Shown one piece after another: positions 44,345-55,477 of a stretch of 64,000 nt of DNA. The DNA is from Castor canadensis (lineage: Eukaryota; Chordata; Mammalia; Rodentia; Castoridae): positions 57,076,638 through 57,140,637 of the forward strand of contig NC_133398.1 in the NCBI RefSeq assembly GCF_047511655.1, given 5' to 3'. Position 1 is the first letter of the stretch, and each line of letters starts with the position of its first letter. The notes beneath the pieces are model-generated. The model saw nothing but the letters and a program-made list of their open reading frames with translations. It was not told the DNA's origin and ran no database searches. The translations under genes were made by a program, and so were the position numbers.

Positions 44345-46120
44345 ATCTGTGTTTTTTATACCTTCATTCTCACTGCTCTAAATAACTGATGTGCTAAATA
44401 TTGACCCAGAGGAAATAATCATTACGTTCAGTACCTTCCATTCTCTAAGGCAGGAAACTAAATTAAGAAGTTTTAGTTTGTAAATAAAGATTAAAGTAAA
44501 GTGGTTTTAATTCTCAATTAATCAAGTATTTTAATTAAGCCACACATTAGATGGGACTTCTTTGGTAATAAGTGACTCAAAACAGCTTGAACTACCATGG
44601 GTAAACTTACTGATTCCTGGGATCCAAGGAGATGTGGAAGAACCAAGGTGCAGGAACGAGAGCCTGTAGGCGGCCACAGTGGGACTAGCAGTCATTAAGC
44701 ACATCCTACTTGGACTACATCCCCACTTCTGAGTGTCTGCTTCATCACCACTCCCAAGGTGGGACACAGAGACACAGTGGTTCCTGGAGTTTGTGTTGAA
44801 CAGCCCTTACCATCTGAGAGAAATGGTCATCGTCGGTTTTAAATTTGGTTTAGATTGGTGGGAAGGATTGGTCTTCACTTTTCCCTAGACCAAACAATAA
44901 CTTCCAGAAGGATGAGGTGATATAATTTCCTGATGGAGATTTATGGGCAAGAAGTTGGCAGTTTCTAGGAGAAGGGTTCTGTGCAGACAATGCCATTGAT
45001 GTCCACTGTGCTCAGCTGCTGTCCTTGCCATGAGAGTTGGTCACTGCTTCTCTACATGAACATATGCATATGCCAGACTGTTTGGGTTCATGTGCTTAAC
45101 CTGTGTCACAAAGGAAAGAAAATGTGCCACCTGTCTATTTCTTATGCAGGCACCCTCTGTGGTGGCAGCTGACATGTAGTCTCAGATGTCACATCCCCTG
45201 AGGATCCCCTCCCTGGAGTTTTGTCAGTTGAGATGAAGTGCCTCATACTATTTTGATGGTTCCTTTTTCTTTCTCTGACATCCAACCAAATATCGAGTTT
45301 CAGCACTCCAACCTTTTTCTTTCCTCTCTCTCTTCTCAAAAACCCTACTCCACTCAAAAACCCTACACTCACTCTCAATCTCCCCCAAGTTACAGAAAAA
45401 TATTCACCTAAAAATTTGTCTTTATTTTGTAATCATCATTTTAGGATAGAGTAAGGAGGGAAAATGAGGAAAAGGGTGGAGCTACTTAGAATAAACCTAA
45501 CCTCCATCTTCATATTTTTAATAAACATGTGCTCTAGTATATCTCACATTTATTTGCTTTCATGGCCTCTCCAAAAATAATCCCCCTTAATTACTTGTTT
45601 CATGTTACATCACTCTTATGAAACTCTTGTCTTTACCATTTTAGAATTCTTATGTTATTCATTTCTCCTCAACAAGTCAGGAGACACGGTCTGGAACCCC
45701 CTGAGTAGTCTATCCCTCTTCTAGAGACAGAAGGTCCCTCTCTGAATGGCTGAGTTCCAGTGAATCGTGTTATCCTCCTGAGCACCTAGCATGGCGGGAG
45801 TTGGGCAGGTACTCTTATGGGTGACAGGTCCACGCATTTCAGATCATGAATTTCCTACTACAAAATCCCCTCCCCCATCTATCATCTCCCTCCACAAGGC
45901 AGTACAGAAAATGATCAAAATAAAATTTTAAGACCATGTTAATGGTAATAAAAACTAGGAAGTTGGATATGTTCACCGTTTGTAGCAATATGAAACTTAC
46001 CCAGTTTGGGGCCTTCTTTAAAAAATATAATATTAGCAATAGAAAAAAAATTACAAGTACAAAGTTCGGTAGGAATATGAAAGATTACTTTGACTAAGAA
46101 AGAAAACATACCAACCTTCA
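44345..46120. other. single-copy sequence, no gene seen
   Basis: About 1.8 kb without a confident repeat or exon. The stretch at 45690-45830 faintly resembles an eroded antisense B1 (CTCCTGAGCACCTAGCATGG) but is left unassigned. Frames of 60-80 codons on the minus strand are unsupported. Confidence 0.3.
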
Positions 46121-46124
46121 ACTG

Positions 46125-46975
46125 TTTTTTTTTTTTTTTGCTGATAAATTCTACCAAGCTCACAAAATGCAGAAAGTTAACAATGTTTTGGTCTTGCTTG
46201 ACATGCTTCTAATACTTTGTCTTCATTGTTGGCTACATATTTTATTGCATCTTTGTGTGATAGCAATTTTATAATGTCATAGAGATAACAGAAAAAAATA
46301 ATTCAGGCTTTTAGCATCATGGCTCATTTATTGTCTAGAGAAGTTTCAGAGCCACAACTTTTTTTTGTCATATCCCATTTGTAACTTCCCCCACACTTGT
46401 TTGCTCAGGTAATATTTCTTGGTGGAAGATGGGGATTTCTGCCGTTTGGTTCCTGCCCAACAGCAGCCCCTGGTCCCCAGGTCTCAGAGGATGACCTTGA
46501 GACCAGGACAGAACTTCATGCTCAAGGTGGTATCTCTGGTTGCTGCTTCCTGCATGTGTCCTTAGAAAAGGCTGCTGCTCAAGCCAAATTCTGAGGAACT
46601 GATGTGGAATCCTTGTCAGCAAGTCTGCTGGAGCTTATGAAGAGTTAGAGGACTTGGTGCAAGACGGAAGAGAGTTAGCCTTTGTGAATCACGTGTGATG
46701 TAAAAAAAAAAAATGCCCAGCTGACATAAAAGAACTGATTTCTTGAATGAGTGGACTTCAACAGGGTTTGAGCAGAAAAGTCTTTGCACTACTTGGTTTC
46801 CAACTCACTATTAGATTTTCTGCCCCTAGGGGATATTTCCAGAAGATTCTTTATTATCTCAGGTCAACTTCAAGCACCAATAAACATTCTCATTGTGGGA
46901 AATCTTTCCTTTAATCTCTTATCTGCAATTCTGAAACCCCCAGAGCTCTAGAAGTTAAACTTTTTTGAAGTCTGC
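46125..46975. other. single-copy sequence, no gene seen
   Basis: Opens with a T run at 46125-46139. Overlapping frames at 46368-46622 (84 codons minus, 65 plus) cover the same bases on opposite strands without motifs. A 12-base A run is at about 46701-46712. Confidence 0.3.
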
Positions 46976-46979
46976 TACA

Positions 46980-47170
46980 AAGTCATTAGGTGGCAACACC
47001 TGATAGAGCCTGACATGCAGCTGCCTGTAAGTCATTTTCACACCTCCTGTCTTGGGTGCATAATCATAAATTTTGCTGCAAAAATCTTTGATTATAGGTG
47101 CTACCTTACACTCATTGATAATAGGATGTGCATCATTTGCACTTTCTAAAGAAATCTAAGAAGTTCTGAG
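46980..47170. promoter_or_regulatory. weak candidate conserved noncoding element
   Basis: Repeat-free sequence with GTGCATAATCATAAATTTTG, TTTGATTATAGGTGC and CTCATTGATAATAGGATG. The homeodomain-like cores are the only evidence. Confidence 0.2.
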
Positions 47171-47174
47171 TCCC

Positions 47175-47700
47175 AATGGTTTTGGAAAAGAGCTTATGGA
47201 CCTATACTTGAATTGTCTGTTCAAATTTTAAACCTTCAATTTCTCATCCAATTTGGAGCTTCTCTTCCTGGCAGCATAAGTCTGATTTATGTGTTCGGTG
47301 GAGCAGTACTGTGTGTGGAAGAGGGGAGACAGAGCTGGTTGCTTGATAATTATTCTTCCATCTTGTTTTTCTTCTAATCTTCCCCGACTTTCCCAGCAGC
47401 CTTTGACTCCTCCAAAATGGAGAGAGAAGGGGAAGGAAGGTGATGTCGCTGGTGCTACTGTAATCTGGCCTGATGCCCTCCTTGCTATGCCTGTGACTCT
47501 TCAGAGGTAGTCCTCATCTCTTGGATGCTCTAGGTGTACCTCTGCAGCAGAAAATGGGTTCAAGAGCACAGGAGATTTGGCCAAATCCTGCCTGGATGGC
47601 CCATTATCCCAATTTAGAATGAGGGGCCCTTGTCACTTAACTGTTCTCAGCTTTGGAGCTTCAATAGAAACAAAGAAATGCTCTGTTTTAAACTGCTGAG
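47175..47700. other. single-copy sequence, no gene seen
   Basis: No repeat or exon recognised. Confidence 0.3.
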
Positions 47701-47704
47701 TGTC

Positions 47705-47815
47705 CACAACCTCATTTTTAATGTTTACAATTAACCTATGAAGTAGGTATAGCCAATTTTACAGATTAAAAACACCAAAATAACAGAATAAGTAAGGATT
47801 CAATTTCACATTTAT
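47705..47815 (+). mobile_element. MIR-like remnant
   Basis: ATTAACCTATGAAGTAGGTA and ATTTTACAGATTAAAAAC correspond to the MIR 3' half (CCTATGAGGTAGGTACTATT type phrase). It is short and diverged. Confidence 0.55.
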
Positions 47816-47819
47816 TCAT

Positions 47820-49335
47820 TCCAGTGAGTAAAGTGATTTCATAAGAAAGAAAATGAAAATGCTAAGACTGCAAGAATGAAGAGCACCAGGAGGGTACTAA
47901 GAAAATCTGGCCAGCCAGGAAGCCAGAAAGGTGGGATTGGAAGAACTGTGCTGCCAGAAATAAAATAGCTTCTTTGAAAAGCAGGGGAAATATTTGCCTC
48001 TAGAGTGTGCTCATAGGAGCAGAGAGAGCGTGCAGAGCCTAACGAACCCCGTTTAGACAAAGGGAGAAGAGGACATGATGAACAAAAACCACCAGGCATG
48101 TTCGCTGGAACTTTCTGTTCCCACTCACACTCATCAAAACTCAGAAAAATCTGTAGTCTTTAAAAGTCAAAAGTGGGCTTTCGATCTACTGGGATGAGTG
48201 TAGAAGAATCCATTGTGCTCAGAGTGGTCTAAATTTGGAAGTAAACTCAATCCCACAGATTCATTATACAATTGGCACGATGGAGAGAGGAACTGAAAAC
48301 TTTCCTTGTCTGAATTTCTCGCTTCTTTTGAGAAGGAGATTTAACGAGAGAGGCTGACATTTCAGAGATTCAGCTTTGCTGAGTTTAGAAACTCAGGAGT
48401 GGGCGGTTTTCAGAAGGCACCTGTAAACACTATGCAGATTAGCTGTGGGAAATGCGTGAGAGTCCCAAGATGGCATGGAGAGACAAAGAGGAAAATTCTC
48501 CTCCCACCAGGAGGAGAAAAAATGTAGGACTCCAGGGCGGCTAGGAATGTTTCATTCACTCATCCATTCATTCAAGAAAGACTTATGGAGCTGGGGATTT
48601 TTATTCGTTTGTTTGTTTTCATCAGGACTGGGCTCTGTGTTAACCAAAGAAGACAAAATACTAAACAAATAAATCACAAATGGGTGCATGATTACAAACT
48701 GAGATAAGTGTCCTAAGGACAGTGTGACTTTGTATAAGAAGGAGTAATAAGGAGAACTGATCTACATTGCAGCACCTGAGGTTTCCCAGAGAAATGAGCA
48801 CTGATTAGTAATAATAGTGGCTAAGGCTAATTAATCCAGCCACGTTCTAATTGTTTTCACATGGAAAAATTTGCACACGCCTCATGATGACACTGTAGTG
48901 TGACCACATGCTCTTGCTTCTCCCTGGAATGTTCTTTTTTCATCCTTAGATATCCCTTGCCTTAGACAAAGGCAATAAGGTGGAACATAGGCACTGAAGC
49001 TCAGCTTCCTGGGTCAGAATCCTCACACCCCACTGACAGTCCACCTCATTCTAACAAGAGTTGTACCCACTTGCCTTTCCCCTTAGACCTAGTGTTCTGC
49101 TGGTCTCTGTCCTCCTGGCTTGCTCAAGCTGTCCAATAGGACAGGTGGAGTCTTTGAATGTATCTAAGTTGGTTCCACACCAGAGTCATTTGTTAGTAAG
49201 CTCTTGTGTTCAGACCAGTATTGGCTAAAATCAAATGTGAAATTCACAAAAAATCCCTGTTCTTTTTTATAGTCATATTGTAATTCTTGGAGAATTGAGG
49301 CATCTAGAAAGAGTTCTGTGACATCTTCTAACTTT
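47820..49335. other. single-copy sequence with small L2 trace
   Basis: TTGCTTCTCCCTGGAATGTT near 48915 resembles an L2 internal phrase. The segment at 48400-48470 (GCACCTGTAAACACTATGCA, GATTAGCTGTGGGAAATG) is motif-like but short. No exon was recognised. Confidence 0.3.
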
Positions 49336-49339
49336 CAAG

Positions 49340-49480
49340 GAGGCATCAGGGTAGAAATAGCAAAATCACTAGAGACAGAATAATTTTGATTTAAATCCCA
49401 ACCCTGTTACTTTCAGGGAAATATAATTTTATTCTTTAAGGTTTAGTTTGTCTATTCATAAAATGAATGTAATAGCCCTT
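49340..49480 (+). mobile_element. MIR-like remnant
   Basis: GATTTAAATCCCAACCCTGT, TACTTTCAGGGAAATATAAT and TGTCTATTCATAAAATGAAT fit the MIR core order, with much erosion. Confidence 0.5.
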
Positions 49481-49719
49481 TTTTCTAGGACTCTTTTAAA
49501 TATGACATAAACCTAAATCAAATGGACTTAAGATTTTAAAGAAAGTGGGCTATCCATGAGAGTCTGTATAGCTTCAAGCAAGTTTAGATCCATGAGTTCC
49601 AACAAATCTTTCAAAATTCTGGTACTTTCTCTGTCTTTCATTTCTACTGCTTTTCCTGTGTGTGACAGAAAAAAATGGTATTGCAATTAAAACCTTGGTC
49701 TGTATTCAGCCAACAAAAA

Positions 49720-49726
49720 AAGAGAG

Positions 49727-49762
<36 letters not shown>
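49720..49762. repeat. (GA)n microsatellite
   Basis: About twenty-one GA units with one GC interruption near 49729. The 63-codon frame through it reads as an Arg-Glu repeat. Confidence 0.97.
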
Positions 49763-49764
<2 letters not shown>

Positions 49765-49766
<2 letters not shown>

Positions 49767-50520
49767 TTGCTCTTCTAACAGCGATTACTTACAGATGAAA
49801 TCTTTTCAGTTCAGCCTGGTTCAAATATCCACCTTAGTGGCCAGTGGAAGGAGGCCTGGCTATTGACAGCTCACAGGACTAAAGGCACATGTGTGGTATG
49901 GTTACTGTATGGAAGGGATGCTGGAAGATGAATGCAAGTCCATTAGAGAGTTACCTGGAATTTGGAAATTGTTTCAGAGACATTGTGTTTGGCTTCAGTT
50001 TTTTCCTCCCTTTCTCCACCTCCTTTCTAAAGTCAAAGAATCTCAGTTATAGATTTCAAAATGAGCCTTCAGTGAGTGACTCCCCTGACATGACCTCCCA
50101 GACACCAAAGAACTGCCATTTAGGTAGAGAGCCAGGACTGCTTGGCCCCTACTCCTTAAACACTAACATACACCTTACATACACCTGCTCTTCGGTATCT
50201 GTCTCATAGTCAGCTCATATGGAGCTCCTAAAAATCAAAGTGGTAACACTGACAGAATGTAATAAGTATAAAGTAACCCTGAACAAAGTAACATTGCTTC
50301 CTTTTAGCAAGATAAAAAGCAAGAACCTAGATGCTTGGAATATGTCTGAAGACTCCACTTTTCAAAGTATTTTTGTCTATTAAATTTGGCACTCCTTTCG
50401 AGTAGTACATCTTAAACAAGATTGGCTCTATATGCAGATTCTCATGCCTTGCGGGCACCTTGTAACTATGGTATTATTGAACAGTACCTTCAAGTAGATG
50501 GAACATCACATCTCTTTTCA
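49765..50520. other. single-copy sequence, no gene seen
   Basis: The 106-codon frame at 49889-50209 has no recognisable domain and no repeat or exon context. Confidence 0.3.
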
Positions 50521-50522
50521 AT

Positions 50523-50616
50523 TTTTTTGTTTGTTTGTTTGCAGCACTGGGGTTTGAACTTGGGGCCTCATACTTGCTAGGCAGATGCTCTACCACTTGA
50601 GCCACTCCACCAGCCT
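50523..50616 (-). mobile_element. ID-like SINE
   Basis: Antisense tRNA-like unit: the TTTGTTTGTTTG tail, GGGGTTTGAACTTGGGGC (B-box region), CTCTACCACTTGAGCCACTC (A-box region) and CACCAGCCT end. Target-site repeats are not clear. Confidence 0.92.
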
Positions 50617-50619
50617 GCA

Positions 50620-51155
50620 TAACTTGCTCTTGAAAGATAACAACGAACTAGATTTTGTTGATGTCATGGCACATCAGTTTGTAGAAAAAGAGATACATAG
50701 GGTATGAGCAAAGCAGGAAGGGTAGACCATTTCATTTTCATAGAAAACAAGGAAAGATGCCATGACTGTTTTTATTTCCCAAGGTGTCTGATAAACTTCC
50801 TATTACTGATTATCAGCTAAGTCAAAGACAATCCTTGGGGAAGAATTTGGCTATGTAGAAGGAAGTCTTAAGTGCATCCCATTAGACATTTTATTTGCTG
50901 GGGGGTGAGGGGCGGGCAGTAAATGCCATAGAGATTGTGTTGGTACCTCACTTATTAGGGAATATGAAAATGGTTTGAATGGACTATGAAATGCTTCATG
51001 AGCTGTGACTGCCAAGCTTTCTCAATGTCATTATATTTGAGATGATGAAAATGAAATAGATGAGAGTTCACAGATGATGAAGATGCAGAAATTCATGTAG
51101 TTCACTTCTGCTGAAGTCAAACTCAAATACTCAAATTAAAATAATAGCAACAATA
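50620..51155. other. single-copy sequence, no gene seen
   Basis: No repeat or exon recognised. Confidence 0.3.
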
Positions 51156-51159
51156 GACA

Positions 51160-51385
51160 AGATTCATTGCTTACTTACTCCTGGCCAAATCCTGAAAGAT
51201 GTAGCCACATTATCTCATTTCAATCTCACAACAGATCTATGGGGTAGCTTTTGGTGTTCCCATTTTACAAATGAAGAGACAGAGTCTTAGGAAGTCCAAA
51301 AAACTTCCCCAATATTCCACATTTAGTAAGTAGATGACATGGAACAAACTCCGGCAGTTGATACTAGACTCTTAACTACTATAAT
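51160..51385 (+). mobile_element. MIR, well preserved
   Basis: TTATCTCATTTCAATCTCAC, ACAGATCTATGGGGTAGCTT, CCCATTTTACAAATGAAGAG, ACTTCCCCAATATTCCACAT and TAGATGACATGGAACAAACT follow the MIR order. Confidence 0.82.
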
Positions 51386-51389
51386 AATT

Positions 51390-52080
51390 TTTGAATTAGA
51401 ATAGGGGGACTTAAGATACTAACTCTGTGAGAAAAATTAGATACAGAGGAATATACCAAATAATGGAATTTTTCAAGCTTTTAGTTTTTCTTTAAACATA
51501 GTTCTGGTCTGGGAGCAGGCCTTTCTTGTATTCTTGCTTCTACTGCATCCTGATCTGTGGTTTTAATAAAGATAATTAGGGTCATCTAGGTTCAACCGAA
51601 CCATCTTATTTTTAATTATACTGCACCTGGAAGCATGAATGCACAGATTCATTGTAGCTCCCACGTGATCTTAGTAGTGGCTGGCTTTACCCTCAAAAGA
51701 CAAGTGAACTTTAGTGAAGAATTCAGGAATTTAGACTTCAGCCAAGTCCAAGTAGTCCAGCAGTTAAAATGGGTCTCTAGCACTCTGTCTCTCACAGACC
51801 TAACATTCATTTCTCTCCTTCTCAAATTCTTGGTGCTGTGGTGTTGGTCAAAGCACTGAGTAATTCTACTGCCCTGTGCATCCCTGTAGATAGGTTGGGG
51901 ATGTGTGAGATTAGCTTGATTTTTCCTTCACTTTGACCTCAGCATATGCCTCCCCTGGAATCTCTCAGAACTAAGAGTGTGCCATCATTTGCCCTGAGAC
52001 TTGTTCCCCATAAGGTATTGATATCGTCTATTTGCATTAGCCACTTTCCTTGGACCACAACCCTCAGCCTAGTCTTATTT
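51390..52080. other. single-copy sequence, no gene seen
   Basis: No repeat recognised. The 74-codon frame at 51635-51859 has no motif. Confidence 0.3.
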
Positions 52081-52083
52081 CAC

Positions 52084-52210
52084 AGGCAGGTGGAAGTCAA
52101 TGGGACTGTCGTGATTATAGACGATCAGGAGACAGATAATTTTGTCTGTATCACAAACAACGCTAATGTAATTAACCTGAAGCTTTAGAACATTTTTCTC
52201 ATTAAAGATT
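52084..52210 (+). promoter_or_regulatory. candidate conserved element or terminal exon
   Basis: A good acceptor-like string, TCTTATTTCACAG, precedes 52086. The frame beyond it stays open for 34 codons to TAG at 52186-52188 (…VIIDDQETDNFVCITNN…, unlike any protein I know). The same bases hold GACAGATAATTTTGTCTGT (52131-52149, partly self-complementary) and GCTAATGTAATTAACCTG, which look like transcription-factor sites. I favour a conserved noncoding element; a short last exon cannot be excluded. Confidence 0.25.
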
Positions 52211-52214
52211 TAAG

Positions 52215-54230
52215 AAGAAGGTGTTTGCAATAAAGGAAATAAACAGCTTTTCAAAAATGTGAGCCATAGTCACATCTGAAAGGATGAAATGAAATCCCAC
52301 AGTGCTGTGGTGTTGGTTGTTTGGTGAGGGCTCACTGAGCTCATGAGGGCAGTGAGTGAGGAAAGCCTAAAGTGGGTCACTTCTTAGGTTGGATGGAGAC
52401 CTGGGCAACTGAAAGTGTTCAGTCTGAATGGCTTCCATGATACAATACCCAGGAGAAGCAAAAAGCTAACCCTTCCTCCTGAAATCCGTGTTTATGTCTG
52501 GAGGAAAGGGCCCAGGTGGTCTTTGGGTCCAGATAGCTTTGTTAAGATAAAATCATCGGGTATGAAGATGGGTGTATTGAGTCCTTCCTTCAGAGGTAGA
52601 GGTCTCAATAGTTATAACCAAGAGCTGGAACCACGGACCCCCACTCTAGAAACCTCTACTTTACCAGCTTTGTAGCTGGCATCTTAGTAACATCCTGAAT
52701 GTGAGAAGTGCCTGGTATCCTGGAAGTGCCAGAAAGAAAACAGCCTTGAGAAGTCAGTCCAGGCTAAGAAGGATCTCTCAAACGCAGCAGCTATTATAAG
52801 TCCTTTTAACGGATCCACAAGGTTGGAGGAAACGAGAAAGGGAATGTTCATGTCTTTGGCATATTGTATAAGAAGCCAAAAATAAAAATAAGAAATCTGA
52901 CAAGGAAACCAATGAACACTCAATAAATTCATTTCCTAATATGAACTTTAAGTCAAATAAAAGAATGCTATTTATTACCTGGCTACAAACTCCTTCCATG
53001 AGGGAAGAGATTTATATTGTTATTGTTTTGGAGTTTTGCTGAATTTAAACCTGGAAAAATACCACCTGCCTAATGAGTGGAGGCCTGAAAATGTAAATTA
53101 TACTCCAACGTCCCACCAGGAACTCTTAAAATGAAAGACAAACCAGAAAATTCCTCCCCTAAGAAAAACTCTCATGTATCAATCAGTCAACTCTAAAACA
53201 TTTTTGAAGAAGAGGTATATTGCCCAGGTATGCCCAGGGATGGTGCCTTTAATTGATGTGAAATCTGATCTAACTTAAAAGAACCCATCTACTTCAAAGG
53301 AAAAGCTACTCCTCTCTGATTCTACCACTTTAATGAGAAATAAATAATCCTTTTTGCCTTAAAAGACTGTCCTTATATTGTGAGACAACCTTTACCTGCA
53401 CGGGGAAGAGTAAGGAGGGAAGAGGAACCTCCACGAGGAGATTTGAGAAGATCTTTCATATTGGGTAATTTGTGTCAGACGTGGTAAAGCACATCTGGTT
53501 GTAGGAAAGGTCTCTTCAGTCATATTTTCATTCAAAAGCCAATCAATATTCAACCAAGAAACATTGACTGACATCTACTTTGAGCAGAAGCACAGTGATC
53601 TGCTCTCAGAGTTGAAGAGATAAAGAAGTATGATATTTTTGCCCCCAAGGTGTTTATATCATGGTCTAACACAGCCTTGAAATAAGTGATCTAAGCATTG
53701 AAATTATACTTTTATGAGAGAATTTAGCAATGGAGTTCATTCAGAGATTTTTCTTCTTTTAAAAGATCTAACAGAGAAAAATGCTTTTTCCTTTCTGAAA
53801 ATCTGTGAAATCACAGCTATTGAGCAAAAATGCTTCTGCCTCCGACATTGGTGCTTATATCCTGCTAATCCCTCTAGCCATTAGCATAAGGCAGGGTGAC
53901 TGTTCATGTCAAAATCATGACACTGTCTCCAGAAACATGGAAGAAGAGAACAAGACTTGAGAAAAGAACCTGGCCACACCTCTTGCAGCCTTACAAATGA
54001 TGTCCTAATTAGCCATCCCTTGCTGTGTGTGCCTGTGTCAGAACAAAGGGGACAGTCACCATCAGTAGTAGGATGGCAGAAAGGTTGGTTTATTCAGATG
54101 ACAAGGAGTTGAGTCATGACTTAAGTTCAGAACAGACCTGGTCAAAGCTCTTCACAGTGGACATACTCACTTTCATATCACAGACCTGTCTCTTTACCTG
54201 TAAAAGGAAAATAGCAAGGCTCCTGGGAAA
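52215..54230. other. single-copy sequence with L2 trace
   Basis: An L2-like phrase (AAACATTGACTGACATCTAC, then GATATTTTTGCCCCCAAGGT) lies at about 53560-53690. Otherwise no exon or repeat was recognised. The frames at 52415-52999 overlap on both strands without motifs. Confidence 0.35.
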
Positions 54231-54243
54231 CGATAATTTAAAT

Positions 54244-54447
54244 GTGGTTGCTGGATGCTCATGGCTCATGTCTGTAATCCAACTACTAGGGAGGCTGAGA
54301 TCAGGAGGCTCCCTGGACAAATAGTTCTCAAGACTCCCAGCTCCAAAATAACCAAAGCAAAATTGACTGGAGGTGTGGCTCAAGCACTACAGTGCCTGAT
54401 TTATAAGCACCACACCCTGAGTTCAAATCCCAGTCCCACAAAAGTAA
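54244..54447 (+). mobile_element. B1-like + ID-like composite SINE with target-site duplication
   Basis: B1-like part (GGATGCTCATGGCTCATGTC, AATCCAACTACTAGGGAGGC, TGAGATCAGGAGGC) joined through CCAAAATAACCAAAGCAAAA to an ID unit (GACTGGAGGTGTGGCTCAAG, GAGTTCAAATCCCAGTCCC). ATAATTTAAAT occurs at 54233-54243 and 54448-54458. The same joining segment occurs in the copy at 3331-3515. Confidence 0.93.
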
Positions 54448-54516
54448 ATAATTTAAATAACGTTTTTTTGAATCATTTAAATGTGGTAATAAACTTCAAA
54501 AAGACTTATACACTGG

Positions 54517-54868
54517 GTATTAGTCAGACTTTCATCACTGTGGCAAAATACTCAACAGAAACAACTTAAGGGAGGAAAGATTTACTTTGGCTCATGATTT
54601 CAGAGGTTATAGTTCCATCACGGTGGGGAGGACCAAGCACAGCAGCTGAAAACACGGCAGTCAGGAAGCAGAGAAAGAGAATTCCTGTTCTAACTTGCTC
54701 TCTTTTTTCCTCCATCATTCCATCTGGGCCCCCAGCCTATGGATGCCCACATTCAGGGCAGGCTCCTTCCTTAGTTAATCCTCTGTGGAAGTGCCCTCCC
54801 ACACACAGGTGTACCTTGCTAATTTCTCAACCCAATCAAATTGACAGTTGAGATTGACCATCCCACAC
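54517..54868 (-). mobile_element. solo LTR, rodent MaLR/ERVL-like
   Basis: Antisense landmarks: GTATTAGTCAGACTTTCATC, GTGGCAAAATACTCAACAGA, GGAGGAAAGATTTACTTTGG, GCAGTCAGGAAGCAGAGAAA, CCCAATCAAATTGACAGTTG and GATTGACCATCCCACA. It shares its first half with the copies at 37837 and 42644 but has a different second half, so it belongs to a different subfamily. Confidence 0.7.
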
Positions 54869-54869
54869 T

Positions 54870-55185
54870 GTGAAGTTCCATAGCACAGGGAGATTCCAAA
54901 AAACTTCAGTGCATAGAAAATAGAGTCAGAAATGGGACAAGATGAATTTATTCATTCATCATCAGATCTTCATGTTTTGTGTTTCCTTCATAAAAAAATG
55001 GGCACAGATTTTGTGGGGCAAATAGAAGTGAGAAGCTAAACCTCATTATTACCTTGGAAGTTCCAGAAAAAGAATGGAAAGGCCTTTCAATTAATAATTA
55101 AACTTCTGGCCAGTACCAGGAAGACAGGAAAAGAAAAAAACTCAATGTGAGAAGAAAGTTCTAAATGGTCTTAGCAGGATTTTGC
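54870..55185. other. single-copy sequence, no gene seen
   Basis: No repeat or exon recognised. Confidence 0.3.
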
Positions 55186-55189
55186 CCTT

Positions 55190-55475
55190 TCCAAATACAG
55201 AAAGTAGTGTCTTGAGCACGCACCCCACACTTGGCTGTATTCTCCAGAGGACTTCACTCATTAGTGAGGCTTCTCCAGGCCCTGGCTCTGCCCTCAAATG
55301 TCACAGATGTCCAGGTATAGTCATGCTTCTCCTCAGTGGCTGACATCTTAGATGTGGAAGTTCCTGCCTGGAGTTTTCCTTCCACCCTTCTCCATTCCTG
55401 TTATCCTCAGCTCCCTTGTACCTTCAACATCCAGTTCAAATCCCATTGCCCTTGAAACTTTGCCCCATTATTTCA
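55190..55475 (-). mobile_element. L2 remnant
   Basis: CTGCCTGGAGTTTTCCTTCC and CATCCAGTTCAAATCCCATT resemble the antisense L2 ORF phrases (TGGAATGCTCTTCC and CAAGTCTCAGCTCAAATG types). It is old and decayed. Confidence 0.5.
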
Positions 55476-55477
55476 AA

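Noticed and set aside
51946-52188. 80-codon frame as a complete gene
   Set aside because: The first half has no coding character; only the part after the acceptor-like site is of interest and is reported separately.
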